A stretch of DNA of 64,000 nt from Christiangramia gaetbulicola (GTDB lineage Bacteria; Bacteroidota; Bacteroidia; Flavobacteriales; Flavobacteriaceae), in the NCBI RefSeq assembly GCF_003054225.1, contig NZ_QBKQ01000004.1, positions 104,527-168,526 on the forward strand, given 5' to 3'. Under the pieces are notes generated by a model. The model saw nothing but the letters and a program-made list of their open reading frames with translations, had not been told where the DNA came from and made no database searches. Positions 8,757-18,357 of the stretch are shown here, one piece after another; position 1 is the first letter of the stretch; every line of letters starts with the position of its first letter. The translations under genes and the position numbers were made by a program.

Positions 8757-10544
8757 ATGAGTGCGCTAAGCTCAACACCGGTTCAGGAAGATTTTTTCAA
8801 GAGTAAAGTACTTGGCCATCCGGCAGGCTTATTTGTTCTTTTCTTTACTGAAATGTGGGAAAGATTCTCATTCTACGGGATGAGGGTTCTTCTGGTTAAT
8901 TTCCTTACGATGGCTATCGTGGGTGTAGATAATCCCGGTTGGGGCTGGTCTGCCGAAAATGCGGGAGCCTTGTTTGGTACTTATGCCGGTCTTTTATACC
9001 TAACTCCAATTCTTGGAGGTTTAATTGCAGATAAATTCACGGGTTACCGCTGGGCGGTGATCATAGGTGCGGCTATAATGACCCTGGGTCATGCCTCCAT
9101 GGCTTTGGAAACAGAGTTATCTCTTTACTTCGGGCTTGGTCTACTTGTACTGGGTACAGGTTTCTTCAAGCCTAATATTACCTCTATCATTTCTGAAATG
9201 TATGAGGGTAAACCAGATAAGAAGGATGGTGCATATACCATTTTCTATATGGGAGTTAATGCCGGGGCGTTCTTTGGGATGATGTTATGCGGTTATCTGG
9301 CTGAAAAAATAGGCTGGAGCTGGGGCTTTGGTCTTGCAGGTATCTTTATGCTTTTGGGAACTTTACAGTTCTGGCTGGCTAAACCACTTTTCGGAAAAAT
9401 AGGAGGGGTGCCAGATAAGGAACTTGAAGCAAAGCATCTGAAGGAAGAGGAAGAATCTGGAGTTTCTCATAAACCGAATCCTTTTACTCTTTTCGATAAG
9501 ATCCTGGTAATAGCTTCTGCAGGTCTCGGTTTTACGTATCTCATCAATGATCCATTATCCAAGATCGCCAACATTAACCTGTTGCCAGTGGTCATGCCTT
9601 TCGATTTTGGGAATGAACCTCTTTCGGGTCCTATAGGTATGGCCATAGTAGGCTTAATTCTGTTTTTGATCCTTGTTATTTCAAGAATTTCCAGGTACAC
9701 GAAAATTGTGCGTGACCGATTGATCGCGGTGATCATATTTGCTGTGTTTACAGTGTTCTTTTTTATGGCTTTTGAGCAGGGAGCTTCTTCACTGATCATA
9801 TTTGCCCGTGACAATGTAGACAGGATATTAACTGGTAATTCGGCTAACATCTTCAATGTTGTAAACGCTCTTTTAACTGTAGTTCCACTTGCGATAATTA
9901 CCTGGGTACTTTATTTATTATGGAAACAGACCTTCGCAAGAATACCAGGTTCTAATATTATCCTTGGTATTTGTTTCGCGGGTATTTGGGGTCTGGTTAT
10001 CTGGATGCTGGTTCGTGAATTTTCAGCAGATACTACCGAGATCACGGTTTCCTGGTTTAGCATATTGAATTCCTTTTTCATTATCGTTTTCGCTTCCTTC
10101 TTTTCTAAATGGTGGGAAAGTAAATACAATCCATCTGCAGCTTTCAAATATTGCTTTGGGTTGATCCTATTAGGTCTTGGCTTTGGTTTACTTGCCTGGG
10201 GTTCCAGTGGAATCGTAGATGGCGCGAAAGTGAGCATGATATGGTTGATCCTGGCTTATCTTTTACATACCCTTGGAGAGCTTTGTTTGTCTCCTCTAGG
10301 ACTTTCCTATGTAAGTAAGTTAGTACCTGCGAGAATGATCGCTTTCATGTTCGGAATGTGGTACCTGGCCATCGCCATTGGTAATAAACTGGCAGGTTCC
10401 CTGGGTGGAATGATCGAAGAGGTAACAAAGCAGTATGATCTATCGACTTTCTTCCTGATCTTTACCGTTGTACCGATAGCAGGAGGAATTCTGGTAGCTT
10501 TATTGAATCCTATCTTAAAGAGATTAATGCACGGAATTAAATAG
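8757..10544 (+). CDS. POT/PTR2-family proton-dependent oligopeptide transporter (second copy)
   Basis: This 595-residue transporter is a diverged paralogue of the preceding gene: it keeps FFTEMWERFSFYGMRVLL with ExxER and FYMGVNAGAFFGMML. It is about 75 residues longer, mostly because of a larger central cytoplasmic loop (about residues 215-245) and further hydrophobic helices in the middle. It begins 10 bp after its neighbour and is followed by a strong terminator, which closes the dipeptidase-transporter operon. The pair may differ in peptide preference; this is inference. Confidence 0.92.
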   Translation: MSALSSTPVQEDFFKSKVLGHPAGLFVLFFTEMWERFSFYGMRVLLVNFLTMAIVGVDNPGWGWSAENAGALFGTYAGLLYLTPILGGLIADKFTGYRWAVIIGAAIMTLGHASMALETELSLYFGLGLLVLGTGFFKPNITSIISEMYEGKPDKKDGAYTIFYMGVNAGAFFGMMLCGYLAEKIGWSWGFGLAGIFMLLGTLQFWLAKPLFGKIGGVPDKELEAKHLKEEEESGVSHKPNPFTLFDKILVIASAGLGFTYLINDPLSKIANINLLPVVMPFDFGNEPLSGPIGMAIVGLILFLILVISRISRYTKIVRDRLIAVIIFAVFTVFFFMAFEQGASSLIIFARDNVDRILTGNSANIFNVVNALLTVVPLAIITWVLYLLWKQTFARIPGSNIILGICFAGIWGLVIWMLVREFSADTTEITVSWFSILNSFFIIVFASFFSKWWESKYNPSAAFKYCFGLILLGLGFGLLAWGSSGIVDGAKVSMIWLILAYLLHTLGELCLSPLGLSYVSKLVPARMIAFMFGMWYLAIAIGNKLAGSLGGMIEEVTKQYDLSTFFLIFTVVPIAGGILVALLNPILKRLMHGIK

Positions 10545-10568
10545 CATTCACTTAAAAAAATATTACAG

Positions 10569-10597
10569 GCGTTCCTAAATTCTAGGAACGCTTTTTG
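10569..10597 (+). terminator. Intrinsic terminator after the POT transporter operon
   Basis: A 9-bp stem (GCGTTCCTA / TAGGAACGC) with a 5-base loop is followed by a run of five T. It lies 25 bp past the second POT gene and before the thioredoxin-like gene. Confidence 0.85.
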
Positions 10598-10626
10598 TTT
10601 TAATTTGTATTGGTTAAATTTATGTC

Positions 10627-11169
10627 ATGAAAAAAATACTGATTTTCATATTATTTGTTTTTTCTGTTTCAGCTATTCAGGCTCAGGAGATCAATTGGAT
10701 GAGTATGAACGAGGCCTTGAAAGCTCAGAAGAAAAATCCTAAGAAAATATTTGTGGATGCCTATACCGATTGGTGTGGTCCCTGCAAAATGCTGGATAAA
10801 AATACCTTCTCGAATAAAGATGTAGCAGCCTATATCAATAAGCATTACTATGCGGTAAAGTTCAATGCAGAAGGGAACGAAGTAATAAATTTCAAGGATA
10901 AGGTTTTTAAAAATCCGGGTTACGATCCCGAGAAAAAGGGTAGGAATGCCATACACGAATTTACCCAGGCTATGGGCGTTTCTGCATATCCAACGATGGT
11001 TTTCTTCGATGAAAATGCAGGTTTTCTTACTCCGGTAAAAGGTTATTTAACACCTCAGAAACTTGAGATCTTCCTAAAGATCTTCGCTACAGACGATTAT
11101 AAAAAAGTGAAAACAGACGAAGACTGGAAGAAATACCAGGAAGAATTTGAAAGTACCTTTTCAAGCTAA
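10627..11169 (+). CDS. Secreted thioredoxin-like protein
   Basis: The 180-residue protein has a cleavable signal peptide (MKKILIFILFVFSVSAIQAQ) and a thioredoxin fold with the active-site motif WCGPC (Cys50 and Cys53). The following AYPTMVFFDENAG stretch carries the cis-proline expected in the fold. It resembles the DUF255/thioredoxin_7-type proteins common in Bacteroidota and probably acts in periplasmic disulfide reduction or isomerisation. It is transcribed separately from the POT operon and its stop overlaps that of the convergent comEC gene by 4 bp. Confidence 0.88.
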   Translation: MKKILIFILFVFSVSAIQAQEINWMSMNEALKAQKKNPKKIFVDAYTDWCGPCKMLDKNTFSNKDVAAYINKHYYAVKFNAEGNEVINFKDKVFKNPGYDPEKKGRNAIHEFTQAMGVSAYPTMVFFDENAGFLTPVKGYLTPQKLEIFLKIFATDDYKKVKTDEDWKKYQEEFESTFSS

Positions 11170-13214
11170 TTCTGTTTATCCTGTTTTAAAACATAAGCTC
11201 CCTTTTCACCAGTATAGTGGAAAGGGATTTTTTTATTTTCAGCCGTTACTTTCCATCTACTAATAAAGCTGAAATAATTGCTGCCATCTGCGATGACCTC
11301 TTCTGGAGAGATATTATTCAGAAGTCGTTCCAGGTTTATTTTCGGAGAATTCCTGAGAATTAAAAGTTCCGGTTTTAATTGCTTCAAATTATAATTTCCA
11401 GCGGTATCAATTACCAAAATCAGTTTGTTTGAGAACTCCAAGATTTTAGGAATTTGAAAATTTTCCAGTCTCTCAATATTTCTTTCCCTTAGATAATCAA
11501 TTAAAAAAGTGGAATCCACCTTGCCTTCGGAATAGACTTTAAGATCACTTGTCTCTTTTATTCCGAATATTGATGCTTTCGACCTATGAAAAACTATAGC
11601 TTCCCTGGCCGGAATGTTTGCTTTTGCATAGATGGTCACTACCTGAAATAGTAAGATCGAGATCAGGAAAAAGCTTAATCGTTCAAAATTGATCTTTCTA
11701 ATCATTAACACCACAGCCAGGATGATCAGGTAAAGGACGATGGTTTGGAGAAGATCTAATTGGATATTGGATATTACAAATTGGTCCAGGTCTGCTACTT
11801 TTTCAATAAAGAGGTTCAGGCTATTTAAAAGTTTGCCAAATGATTCCTCTATAAAAACAGGAAGTATCTGGATAGCGGCCAGGATAATGACTAAAATTCC
11901 TAAAGCCAAGAGGATTCCCAAAAAGGGAAGCACTACCAGGTTTGTTAACAGGAACAGGCCGGGGAATTGATGGAAGTAATATATACTTAGGGGAATAACT
12001 CCTATTTGCGCAGCAAGGCTTACCGAGCTAAGCTTCCAAATGTAATCTATGACTTTATTATTCGGAGAGAAAACCTGGTAGATCATTGGTTGAAAAACTA
12101 TGATGCTTAAAACAGCCAGGTAACTTAATTGAAATCCAACCTGGAAAATGTAGTAGGAATCCAGGATTAGTAAAAAGAATAAAGAAAGGAACAGGCTGTT
12201 GAGGCTGCTGGTCTTCCTTTTAAGCTGAAGCCCTACCGCTATGAAAGAGAACATAAATACTGCTCTTACGACCGACGCGCTTAGACCCGAGAGAATGGCG
12301 AAGCTCCAGAGTAAAATGATGACAATTACAGGCTTGATAAACCTACCATATTTTAAGTTTTCAATCGGTTTAAAAAGGAAATTCAGGAATAACAGGAGTA
12401 TCCCGATGTGGAGACCAGATATAGCCAGAATATGAATTGCCCCGGCCGCAGCATAATCCCTATAAAGCTCGGTGCTAATGTCCCTGCGCTGACCTAAAAT
12501 GAGTGCTTGGAAGACGGCAATCTCATCTTTCCCGAAATTATAATTCTTGAGGTTTTGGATTAAACGTTCTCTTAAGTTCCAGGCTTTGTCTCTAAAAGAG
12601 GGATCGTAACTGCTAATTGAAATTTTTGAAGGATCGAGATTAAGCTGTTGCTCTACCTTTAATTGTTTCATATAGCGACTGTAGCTGAATTGGAAAGGGT
12701 TTAAGGGTGCTTTGATTGCTTCAGGCTTCCATGGCACCATGATGCGCATTCCGGGTCTTAGAAAGTCCTTATTTGTGGAATCCCTAAAAACATTTACCAG
12801 TACCTTTCCATGAATAGACTTTTCAGAATCTCCTGAAATCAAACCTTCGGCTTCCATTATAAATCTTTCAGAAAATGCGGTTGGTTTTAATTCTTCAGAG
12901 ATCTTCCCGGTAATAATCAGGCTATCGGTTAGCTCTATATTTTGCTTAATATAATGGTCAGGTTGATTTTCAGGAATATTAAAATAAGCGATGAAGAACC
13001 CGAGGTAAAAGATCAGTAAAAATGAAGCTATTCCGAAGAGATCATCGGGAAAGAGCAATTTCCCGCTACGGAAGAAAGAAAAGAGAAAGAAACAAAGTAT
13101 AACCCCACCGGTAATCATTAAAACTTGCCGGCTGATCTCCATATAAAAAGCCAGCAGTATACCTGCAATGAGGTAAATGCATAAACGCAGGAAAATAAAT
13201 CGAAAGTTTTTCAC
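11166..13214 (-). CDS. comEC: ComEC/Rec2-family DNA uptake channel
   Basis: The 682-residue membrane protein has an N-terminal DUF4131-type region with hydrophobic segments, a soluble OB-like domain, and the Competence domain with its hallmark HILAISGLHIGILLL near residue 252, followed by many membrane helices. The family transports single-stranded DNA across the inner membrane. The C-terminal soluble part (about residues 540-682) is short and I do not see the HxHxDH ligands of the metallo-beta-lactamase domain found in Gram-positive ComEC. It is the last gene of a reverse-strand series beginning at surE. Confidence 0.9.
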   Translation of the reverse strand: MKNFRFIFLRLCIYLIAGILLAFYMEISRQVLMITGGVILCFFLFSFFRSGKLLFPDDLFGIASFLLIFYLGFFIAYFNIPENQPDHYIKQNIELTDSLIITGKISEELKPTAFSERFIMEAEGLISGDSEKSIHGKVLVNVFRDSTNKDFLRPGMRIMVPWKPEAIKAPLNPFQFSYSRYMKQLKVEQQLNLDPSKISISSYDPSFRDKAWNLRERLIQNLKNYNFGKDEIAVFQALILGQRRDISTELYRDYAAAGAIHILAISGLHIGILLLFLNFLFKPIENLKYGRFIKPVIVIILLWSFAILSGLSASVVRAVFMFSFIAVGLQLKRKTSSLNSLFLSLFFLLILDSYYIFQVGFQLSYLAVLSIIVFQPMIYQVFSPNNKVIDYIWKLSSVSLAAQIGVIPLSIYYFHQFPGLFLLTNLVVLPFLGILLALGILVIILAAIQILPVFIEESFGKLLNSLNLFIEKVADLDQFVISNIQLDLLQTIVLYLIILAVVLMIRKINFERLSFFLISILLFQVVTIYAKANIPAREAIVFHRSKASIFGIKETSDLKVYSEGKVDSTFLIDYLRERNIERLENFQIPKILEFSNKLILVIDTAGNYNLKQLKPELLILRNSPKINLERLLNNISPEEVIADGSNYFSFISRWKVTAENKKIPFHYTGEKGAYVLKQDKQN

Positions 13215-13248
13215 CAGAAGTGATTTGCTTTCTGAAGGTAAATAAAAA

Positions 13249-13800
13249 TTAGATGACTCTGCGGGCCATCACGAAATTATTATACCAGTAAGATTCTGAA
13301 AGTGAGGATATAATAACGCCTTTTGAAGTTGAAGAATGAATAAAATAAATACCGTCCTCGTTTACCTCGACCACTAGGCCAACATGATTAATGACCTTTC
13401 GGTTCTTGTTTGTTTCAAAAAAGAGCAGGTCGCCCACGCTTACTTCTTTTAAGTATAATCGTTCTCCCTGCAGAGACATGTCTCTGGAAGTTCTGGGTAA
13501 GGAGATGCCCTCTTCAAGAAATGAAACATAGATAAGACCGGAGCAGTCCATGCCTTTTTTATCTGTGCCGCCATATTTATAGCGGGTACCTTCAAATTTT
13601 TTAGCCGTGCGAACTACTTTGAATGCCTTCTTGTCTTCCGGTTCGGCCTCAGGATCATGCTTGTATACTGGAGCGGCTTCCTCGGTTTTTTTATATTCTT
13701 CCTTGGTGGTAATAACCCTTTTCCTGGAAGAACCACAGGAAGTAAAAAAAGCTGCCGTAAGCAGAAGGATCAAAAGTTTTAAAAGATTCTGTTTCTTCAT
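13249..13800 (-). CDS. NlpC/P60 (C40) family cell-wall hydrolase lipoprotein
   Basis: The 183-residue protein starts with a lipoprotein signal peptide ending in the lipobox FFTSC, then a lysine/glutamate-rich linker and an NlpC/P60 domain. Catalytic Cys86 sits in DCSGLIYVSF, a first histidine in NHVGLVVEV, and a second polar residue in FIHSSTS. Such enzymes cut bonds within peptidoglycan stem peptides. It lies between lpxB and comEC on the same strand (gaps 30 and 34 bp). Confidence 0.9.
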   Translation of the reverse strand: MKKQNLLKLLILLLTAAFFTSCGSSRKRVITTKEEYKKTEEAAPVYKHDPEAEPEDKKAFKVVRTAKKFEGTRYKYGGTDKKGMDCSGLIYVSFLEEGISLPRTSRDMSLQGERLYLKEVSVGDLLFFETNKNRKVINHVGLVVEVNEDGIYFIHSSTSKGVIISSLSESYWYNNFVMARRVI

Positions 13801-13830
13801 TACAATACTCTAACTCTCTAATTGGTTCTT

Positions 13831-14949
13831 CTATTGTTCAGATATCTTATGGTATATGAGTTCAGCTGTTTTCTTGCTGGCTCCTTTACCTCCAAGTTTT
13901 TGCTCCAGTTCAAAATAATCTCCGAAGATCTTTTTCCTGGTCTTTTCATCGAGGATCTTTTTCAGCTCGATCTTCAGGTTTTTCGAATTGAATTCATTCT
14001 GGATTAGCTCCTTGACCACTTCACGATTCATGATAAGATTCACTAAGGAAATATAATCCAGGTTGATTATGCGTTTGGCGATATGGTAGGAAATATAACT
14101 TCCCTTGTAGCATACAACCTCCGGTACCTTGAACAAAGCGGTCTCTAAAGTGGCAGTTCCCGAAGTTACCAGCGCAGCATGTGAAATACCAAGTACATCA
14201 TAGGTCTTATTCATGATAAGTTTGATGTTGGATTTTTTCATGAAGGTCTGGTAGAATTCCTCATCCTGGCTGGGTGCACCGGCAATGACGAACTGGTAAT
14301 CTTCATAATCTGAAGTTACACTTAGCATCACCTCCAGCATTTTTTCGATCTCCTGTTTCCGGCTTCCGGGAAGCAGGGCGATTACCGGTCTTGAATCCAG
14401 CCCGTTATTTCGTTTGAAAGATTCAATGTCAACCGGAGGCCTGTTATCTATAGCGTCCAGTAGAGGATGACCTACAAAATGGACCGGAAAATCATGCTTT
14501 TCGGTATAAAAATCTTTTTCAAATGGGAGGATGACATACATTTCGTCAACATCCCTTTTAATCTTTTTGATCCTGTTCTCCTTCCAGGCCCAGATCTGCG
14601 GGGAAATATAATAATGTGTCCTGAAACCTTCTTTTTTAGCCCATTCAGCAATACGCATATTGAATCCAGGATAATCGATAAAAATGATCACATCTGGGTT
14701 GAAACTGCTTATATCCTCCTTGCAGAACTTGATGTTCTTAAAAATCGTCCTGAGGTTCATGATCACTTCAGAAAAGCCCATAAAGGCAAGTTCCTTGTAG
14801 TGTTTCACTAAAGTGCCGCCTTGCTGCTGCATTAGATCACCACCCCAAAAGCGAAATTCAGCATTAGCGTCTACTTCTTTCAGTGCCTTCATTAGGTTAG
14901 AGGCATGCAGATCTCCCGAAGCTTCGCCAGCGATGATGTAATATTTCAT
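13831..14949 (-). CDS. lpxB: Lipid-A-disaccharide synthase
   Basis: The 372-residue protein begins with MKYYIIAGEASGDLHASNLM, the LpxB signature, and carries IFIDYPGFNMRIA, YYISPQIWAWKENR, LPGSRKQEI and SGTATLETAL motifs of this GT-B glycosyltransferase. It joins UDP-2,3-diacylglucosamine to lipid X at the inner face of the inner membrane during lipid A synthesis. Length is normal for the family. It starts one base after the end of the small membrane protein gene upstream, so the surE to comEC genes are probably one transcript. Confidence 0.96.
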   Translation of the reverse strand: MKYYIIAGEASGDLHASNLMKALKEVDANAEFRFWGGDLMQQQGGTLVKHYKELAFMGFSEVIMNLRTIFKNIKFCKEDISSFNPDVIIFIDYPGFNMRIAEWAKKEGFRTHYYISPQIWAWKENRIKKIKRDVDEMYVILPFEKDFYTEKHDFPVHFVGHPLLDAIDNRPPVDIESFKRNNGLDSRPVIALLPGSRKQEIEKMLEVMLSVTSDYEDYQFVIAGAPSQDEEFYQTFMKKSNIKLIMNKTYDVLGISHAALVTSGTATLETALFKVPEVVCYKGSYISYHIAKRIINLDYISLVNLIMNREVVKELIQNEFNSKNLKIELKKILDEKTRKKIFGDYFELEQKLGGKGASKKTAELIYHKISEQ

Positions 14950-14950
14950 G

Positions 14951-15232
14951 TTATATGAATTTATAGATTGCCACAGCTATGGCTACAAAAACTGTTGCTA
15001 ATAGAACTCCCCTCGCATGATAATTTTGCTTCTTTTTCAGAAATACAAAAAAGGGAAGGAAGTTTAAAATAGCTCCCAGAGCTATGATCTTCCCCAGGTA
15101 ATCATTGGCCACCGCATTTTGTAGAGTAGTGTCAATATCTGCTTCAGAAAGCAATGCGATATACAACATTACCCCGGCAATGTTTGCCGCAATTCCGGTT
15201 AAAAATCCAGTAAGTAAGTTCTGTTTAATCAT
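14951..15232 (-). CDS. Small conserved membrane protein of unknown function
   Basis: The 93-residue protein has three clear hydrophobic segments (about residues 8-29, 45-64 and 73-92) and little soluble sequence. I do not recognise a named family. It overlaps the end of surE by 8 bp and lpxB begins right after it, so it is embedded in a conserved-looking envelope gene series. Function not assigned. Confidence 0.75.
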   Translation of the reverse strand: MIKQNLLTGFLTGIAANIAGVMLYIALLSEADIDTTLQNAVANDYLGKIIALGAILNFLPFFVFLKKKQNYHARGVLLATVFVAIAVAIYKFI

Positions 15233-16007
15233 TCAGAGACCAGCTGCTTAAATCCTTGATAAAATGATGAGCGGTAAGGTCGAATTGTACCGGTACTACC
15301 GAAACATATCCTTCTTCAAGCGCTTTTTCATCGGTATCATCTCCTTCGTCCTTATTCACGAAAGTTCCGGTTAACCAATAATATTCACGGCCCTGCGGAT
15401 TCGTTCTTTTATCGAATTCTTCTTCCCAATGCGCATTTGCCTGTCGGCATACTTTTATGCCTTTAATGTCTTCAGCCTTTAATTTGGGGATGTTAACATT
15501 TAGCACCACTCCTTTTGGAAGTCCGTTTTTCAGCACATTTTTAGTGATGGTTTTGATGTATTTCCTGGTTGGTTCAAAATCGGCATTAAGCGAATAATCC
15601 AGCAACGAAAAACCTATGGCAGGAATACCTTCAATACCAGCCTCTACAGCTGCACTCATAGTTCCTGAATAAATGACATTAATGGAGGAGTTGGATCCAT
15701 GATTTATTCCGCTTACACAAAGATCTGGTTTCCGGTGAAGTATCTCCTGGGTGGCGATTTTCACGCAATCTGCCGGAGTGCCAGAACAGCTATATTCCTT
15801 ATGCTTGTAGGATTCTTTGATGGTTACCTGTTCGCAAAATAGAGTATCACTAATTGTGATCGCATGTCCCATCCCGCTTTGAGGGCTATCTGGTGCTACC
15901 ACGATTACATCTCCAAGCTCTTTCATTACCTCTACCAGTGTCCTGATTCCCGGTGCGGTTATTCCGTCATCATTGGTAACCAGGATAAGGGGTTTTTTCT
16001 TATTCAT
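15225..16007 (-). CDS. surE: 5'/3'-nucleotidase SurE
   Basis: The 260-residue protein has the SurE metal-binding N-terminus ILVTNDDGITAPGI, followed by VVAPDSPQSGMGHAIT and the SGINHGSNSSINVIYSGTM motif that closes the active site. It dephosphorylates nucleoside 5' and 3' monophosphates and acts in the cytoplasm. Length is usual for SurE. It is the first gene of the reverse-strand series surE - small membrane protein - lpxB - C40 lipoprotein - comEC; the last reading frames overlap or nearly touch. Confidence 0.96.
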   Translation of the reverse strand: MNKKKPLILVTNDDGITAPGIRTLVEVMKELGDVIVVAPDSPQSGMGHAITISDTLFCEQVTIKESYKHKEYSCSGTPADCVKIATQEILHRKPDLCVSGINHGSNSSINVIYSGTMSAAVEAGIEGIPAIGFSLLDYSLNADFEPTRKYIKTITKNVLKNGLPKGVVLNVNIPKLKAEDIKGIKVCRQANAHWEEEFDKRTNPQGREYYWLTGTFVNKDEGDDTDEKALEEGYVSVVPVQFDLTAHHFIKDLSSWSLND

Positions 16008-16155
16008 GCATAATTATTTGGTTCTGCTAAAATAAGAATTTAAATAAGGAAAGCTTATATTAGTGGTATCACAAATTAGTGCAGGTTATTTAACTTATTG
16101 GCACAGTTTTTACTATAAATAAGGTAACCAAACGATGACGAAATTAAAACGAGTT

Positions 16156-18309
16156 ATGAAAAGGAATATTAAGATCTTAGCAGTCGTTCTTCTAATGGCT
16201 GCTGCCTCATGTAGTTTTACTACCAAGAAATTCGAAGACCCCAACAAGGATAAACTTCTTATAGATCTCATTACGTATGTACTTAACCAGGGACATTACG
16301 ATGCTAAGGATATAAATGACAGTTTTTCAGAGAATGTATATGTAGATTACCTTGAAGGACTCGATCCTTCCAAGCGTTTTTTCTATGCTAGTGATATAGA
16401 GGAATTTGATGCATATAAGGATAAGATAGATGACCAGATCAAGGGGAAGAATATAGAGTTCTTCAATCTTACCTATGGTCGTCTTGGCGAGCGTATGGAA
16501 GAAGCTAGATCCATGTATAAGGAAATTCTTTCTAAACCCTTCGATTTTACTGAAAACGAAAAGATAAACACAGACTATGATAGTCTGGAATATGTTTCCT
16601 CTAAGGAAGAAATGAGAAAAAGGTGGAAAGAACAACTGAAGTTCAATACACTTATTTCTTATTACGATCTAAAGCAGGATGAGAAAAAGAAAAAAGAGGA
16701 TTCTACTTCTTACGAGATGAAGACCGATGCTGAATTGGAAAAAGAAGCCAGAGAGACCACTCTTTCTAACATCAACAGATACTACGAATTTACCGATGAT
16801 CTTGAAAGAGAAGATTACTTTTCGGTTTATATCAATGCGATCGTAGAGGAGTTTGATCCGCATACTTTTTATTTTGCACCTCAGGATAAAGACAGGTTCG
16901 ATATTGCCATGTCTGGTAAACTTGAAGGGATTGGAGCTAGATTGGTAAAGGATAGTGATAATATTACTATTACCGAAGTGATCTCGGGTGGTCCGGCCTG
17001 GAGAAGTGAAGAGATTGGTGAAGGAGACGTTATCCTGAAAGTTAGACAGGAAGATGAGAAAGAAGCCGTGAGTATCGTGGGGATGAGACTTGATGATGCG
17101 GTAGATCTTATCAAGGGCCCAAAAGACACTAAAGTAACTCTTACTGTTCGTAAGAAAGTAATGGGGAATATTGAAGAAGTAACTCTTACCCGCGATGTGA
17201 TCGAGATTGAAGAGACCTATGCCAAAGCATCTATGGTTAAAAAAGATGGTAGAAAATATGGAGTTATCAATCTTCCAAAGTTCTATTTCGATATGACCGA
17301 TTATAATGAACGTAACGCAGCTTCAGATATCAAAGAAGATATTATCAGGCTGAAACAGGAAGGCATGGAAGGTCTTGTACTTGACCTTAGAAACAACGGC
17401 GGAGGTTCTCTTAAAACCGTTGTGGATATCGCCGGAATGTTCATTGAAGAAGGGCCAATCGTACAGGTTAAATCCAATGGTCAGCGTAAAGAAGTATTAA
17501 AAGATGAAGATCCTCAGGTCCTTTGGGATGGTCCGTTAGTGATCCTGGTAAATGAGCTTTCAGCTTCGGCTTCAGAAATTCTAGCCGCTGCGATGCAGGA
17601 TTATAAAAGAGCGATCATCATTGGTAGTAAGCAGACTTATGGTAAGGGCACAGTTCAGAATGTAATTGATCTTAACAGGTGGCTAAGAAATAACGATATG
17701 GGAGACATGGGAGCTCTAAAGATAACTACCCAGAAGTTCTACCGTGTGAATGGTGGTTCCACACAGCTTGAAGGGGTAAAGAGTGATGTAGTGGTTCCAG
17801 ACAGGTATAGTTTTGTTGATATTGGTGAAAAAGACCAGGAGAACCCACTACCATGGGATAAAATTGATGCTGCAGATTATGATATCTGGAATGGTTACGT
17901 AGGTTTTGATGAAGCTATTGCGGCCAGTAAAGCCAGAATGGAAACCAATTCCCAGTTAAAGCTTATAGAGGACAATGCTAAATGGGTAAAAACTCAGAGT
18001 GAAGATAGTAGCTATCCATTAAGTTATGACGATTATGCAAGACAGGCTGAACAGGACCAGGAAATGGCCAAACAGTTTGATGCTATCAAGGACTACAAGA
18101 CAGATCTAACTTATACTTCGCTTCCTTATGAAGAAGAACTTTTCGCTACAGATACTATACTGAAAGAGAAAAGACAGAGATGGCATGAAAGCCTGAGCAA
18201 GGATGTATATATTGAAGAAGCTATCAATGTGCTTTCAGATATTAAAATGAACAACATCACCAAGAACAAACTGGCAGATGTTGAGAGAAAGAATAAAGTG
18301 AAAAACTAA
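16156..18309 (+). CDS. prc: Carboxy-terminal processing protease (Prc/Tsp, S41 family) lipoprotein
   Basis: I chose the ATG at 16156 because it begins a compact lipoprotein signal peptide with lipobox AAASC; an in-frame ATG at 16135 would add seven residues in front. The 717-residue protein has the N-terminal DUF3340-like helical region seen in Prc, a PDZ domain (around residues 245-335), and the S41 peptidase core. The catalytic serine/lysine pair is visible as Ser471 in LSASASEI and Lys497 in QTYGKGTVQ. It degrades or trims periplasmic proteins from the C-terminus. It stands alone between divergent surE and a terminator. Confidence 0.93.
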   Translation: MKRNIKILAVVLLMAAASCSFTTKKFEDPNKDKLLIDLITYVLNQGHYDAKDINDSFSENVYVDYLEGLDPSKRFFYASDIEEFDAYKDKIDDQIKGKNIEFFNLTYGRLGERMEEARSMYKEILSKPFDFTENEKINTDYDSLEYVSSKEEMRKRWKEQLKFNTLISYYDLKQDEKKKKEDSTSYEMKTDAELEKEARETTLSNINRYYEFTDDLEREDYFSVYINAIVEEFDPHTFYFAPQDKDRFDIAMSGKLEGIGARLVKDSDNITITEVISGGPAWRSEEIGEGDVILKVRQEDEKEAVSIVGMRLDDAVDLIKGPKDTKVTLTVRKKVMGNIEEVTLTRDVIEIEETYAKASMVKKDGRKYGVINLPKFYFDMTDYNERNAASDIKEDIIRLKQEGMEGLVLDLRNNGGGSLKTVVDIAGMFIEEGPIVQVKSNGQRKEVLKDEDPQVLWDGPLVILVNELSASASEILAAAMQDYKRAIIIGSKQTYGKGTVQNVIDLNRWLRNNDMGDMGALKITTQKFYRVNGGSTQLEGVKSDVVVPDRYSFVDIGEKDQENPLPWDKIDAADYDIWNGYVGFDEAIAASKARMETNSQLKLIEDNAKWVKTQSEDSSYPLSYDDYARQAEQDQEMAKQFDAIKDYKTDLTYTSLPYEEELFATDTILKEKRQRWHESLSKDVYIEEAINVLSDIKMNNITKNKLADVERKNKVKN

Positions 18310-18325
18310 GAGTCTATATAAAAGT

Positions 18326-18357
18326 AAAAACCCGGAACTTTGTTTCCGGGTTTTTTT
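18326..18357. terminator. Bidirectional terminator between prc and rodA
   Basis: The stem CCCGGAA/TTCCGGG with a 6-base loop is flanked by five A on the left and seven T on the right, so it can end both the prc transcript and the long convergent purH-to-rodA transcript. Confidence 0.88.
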
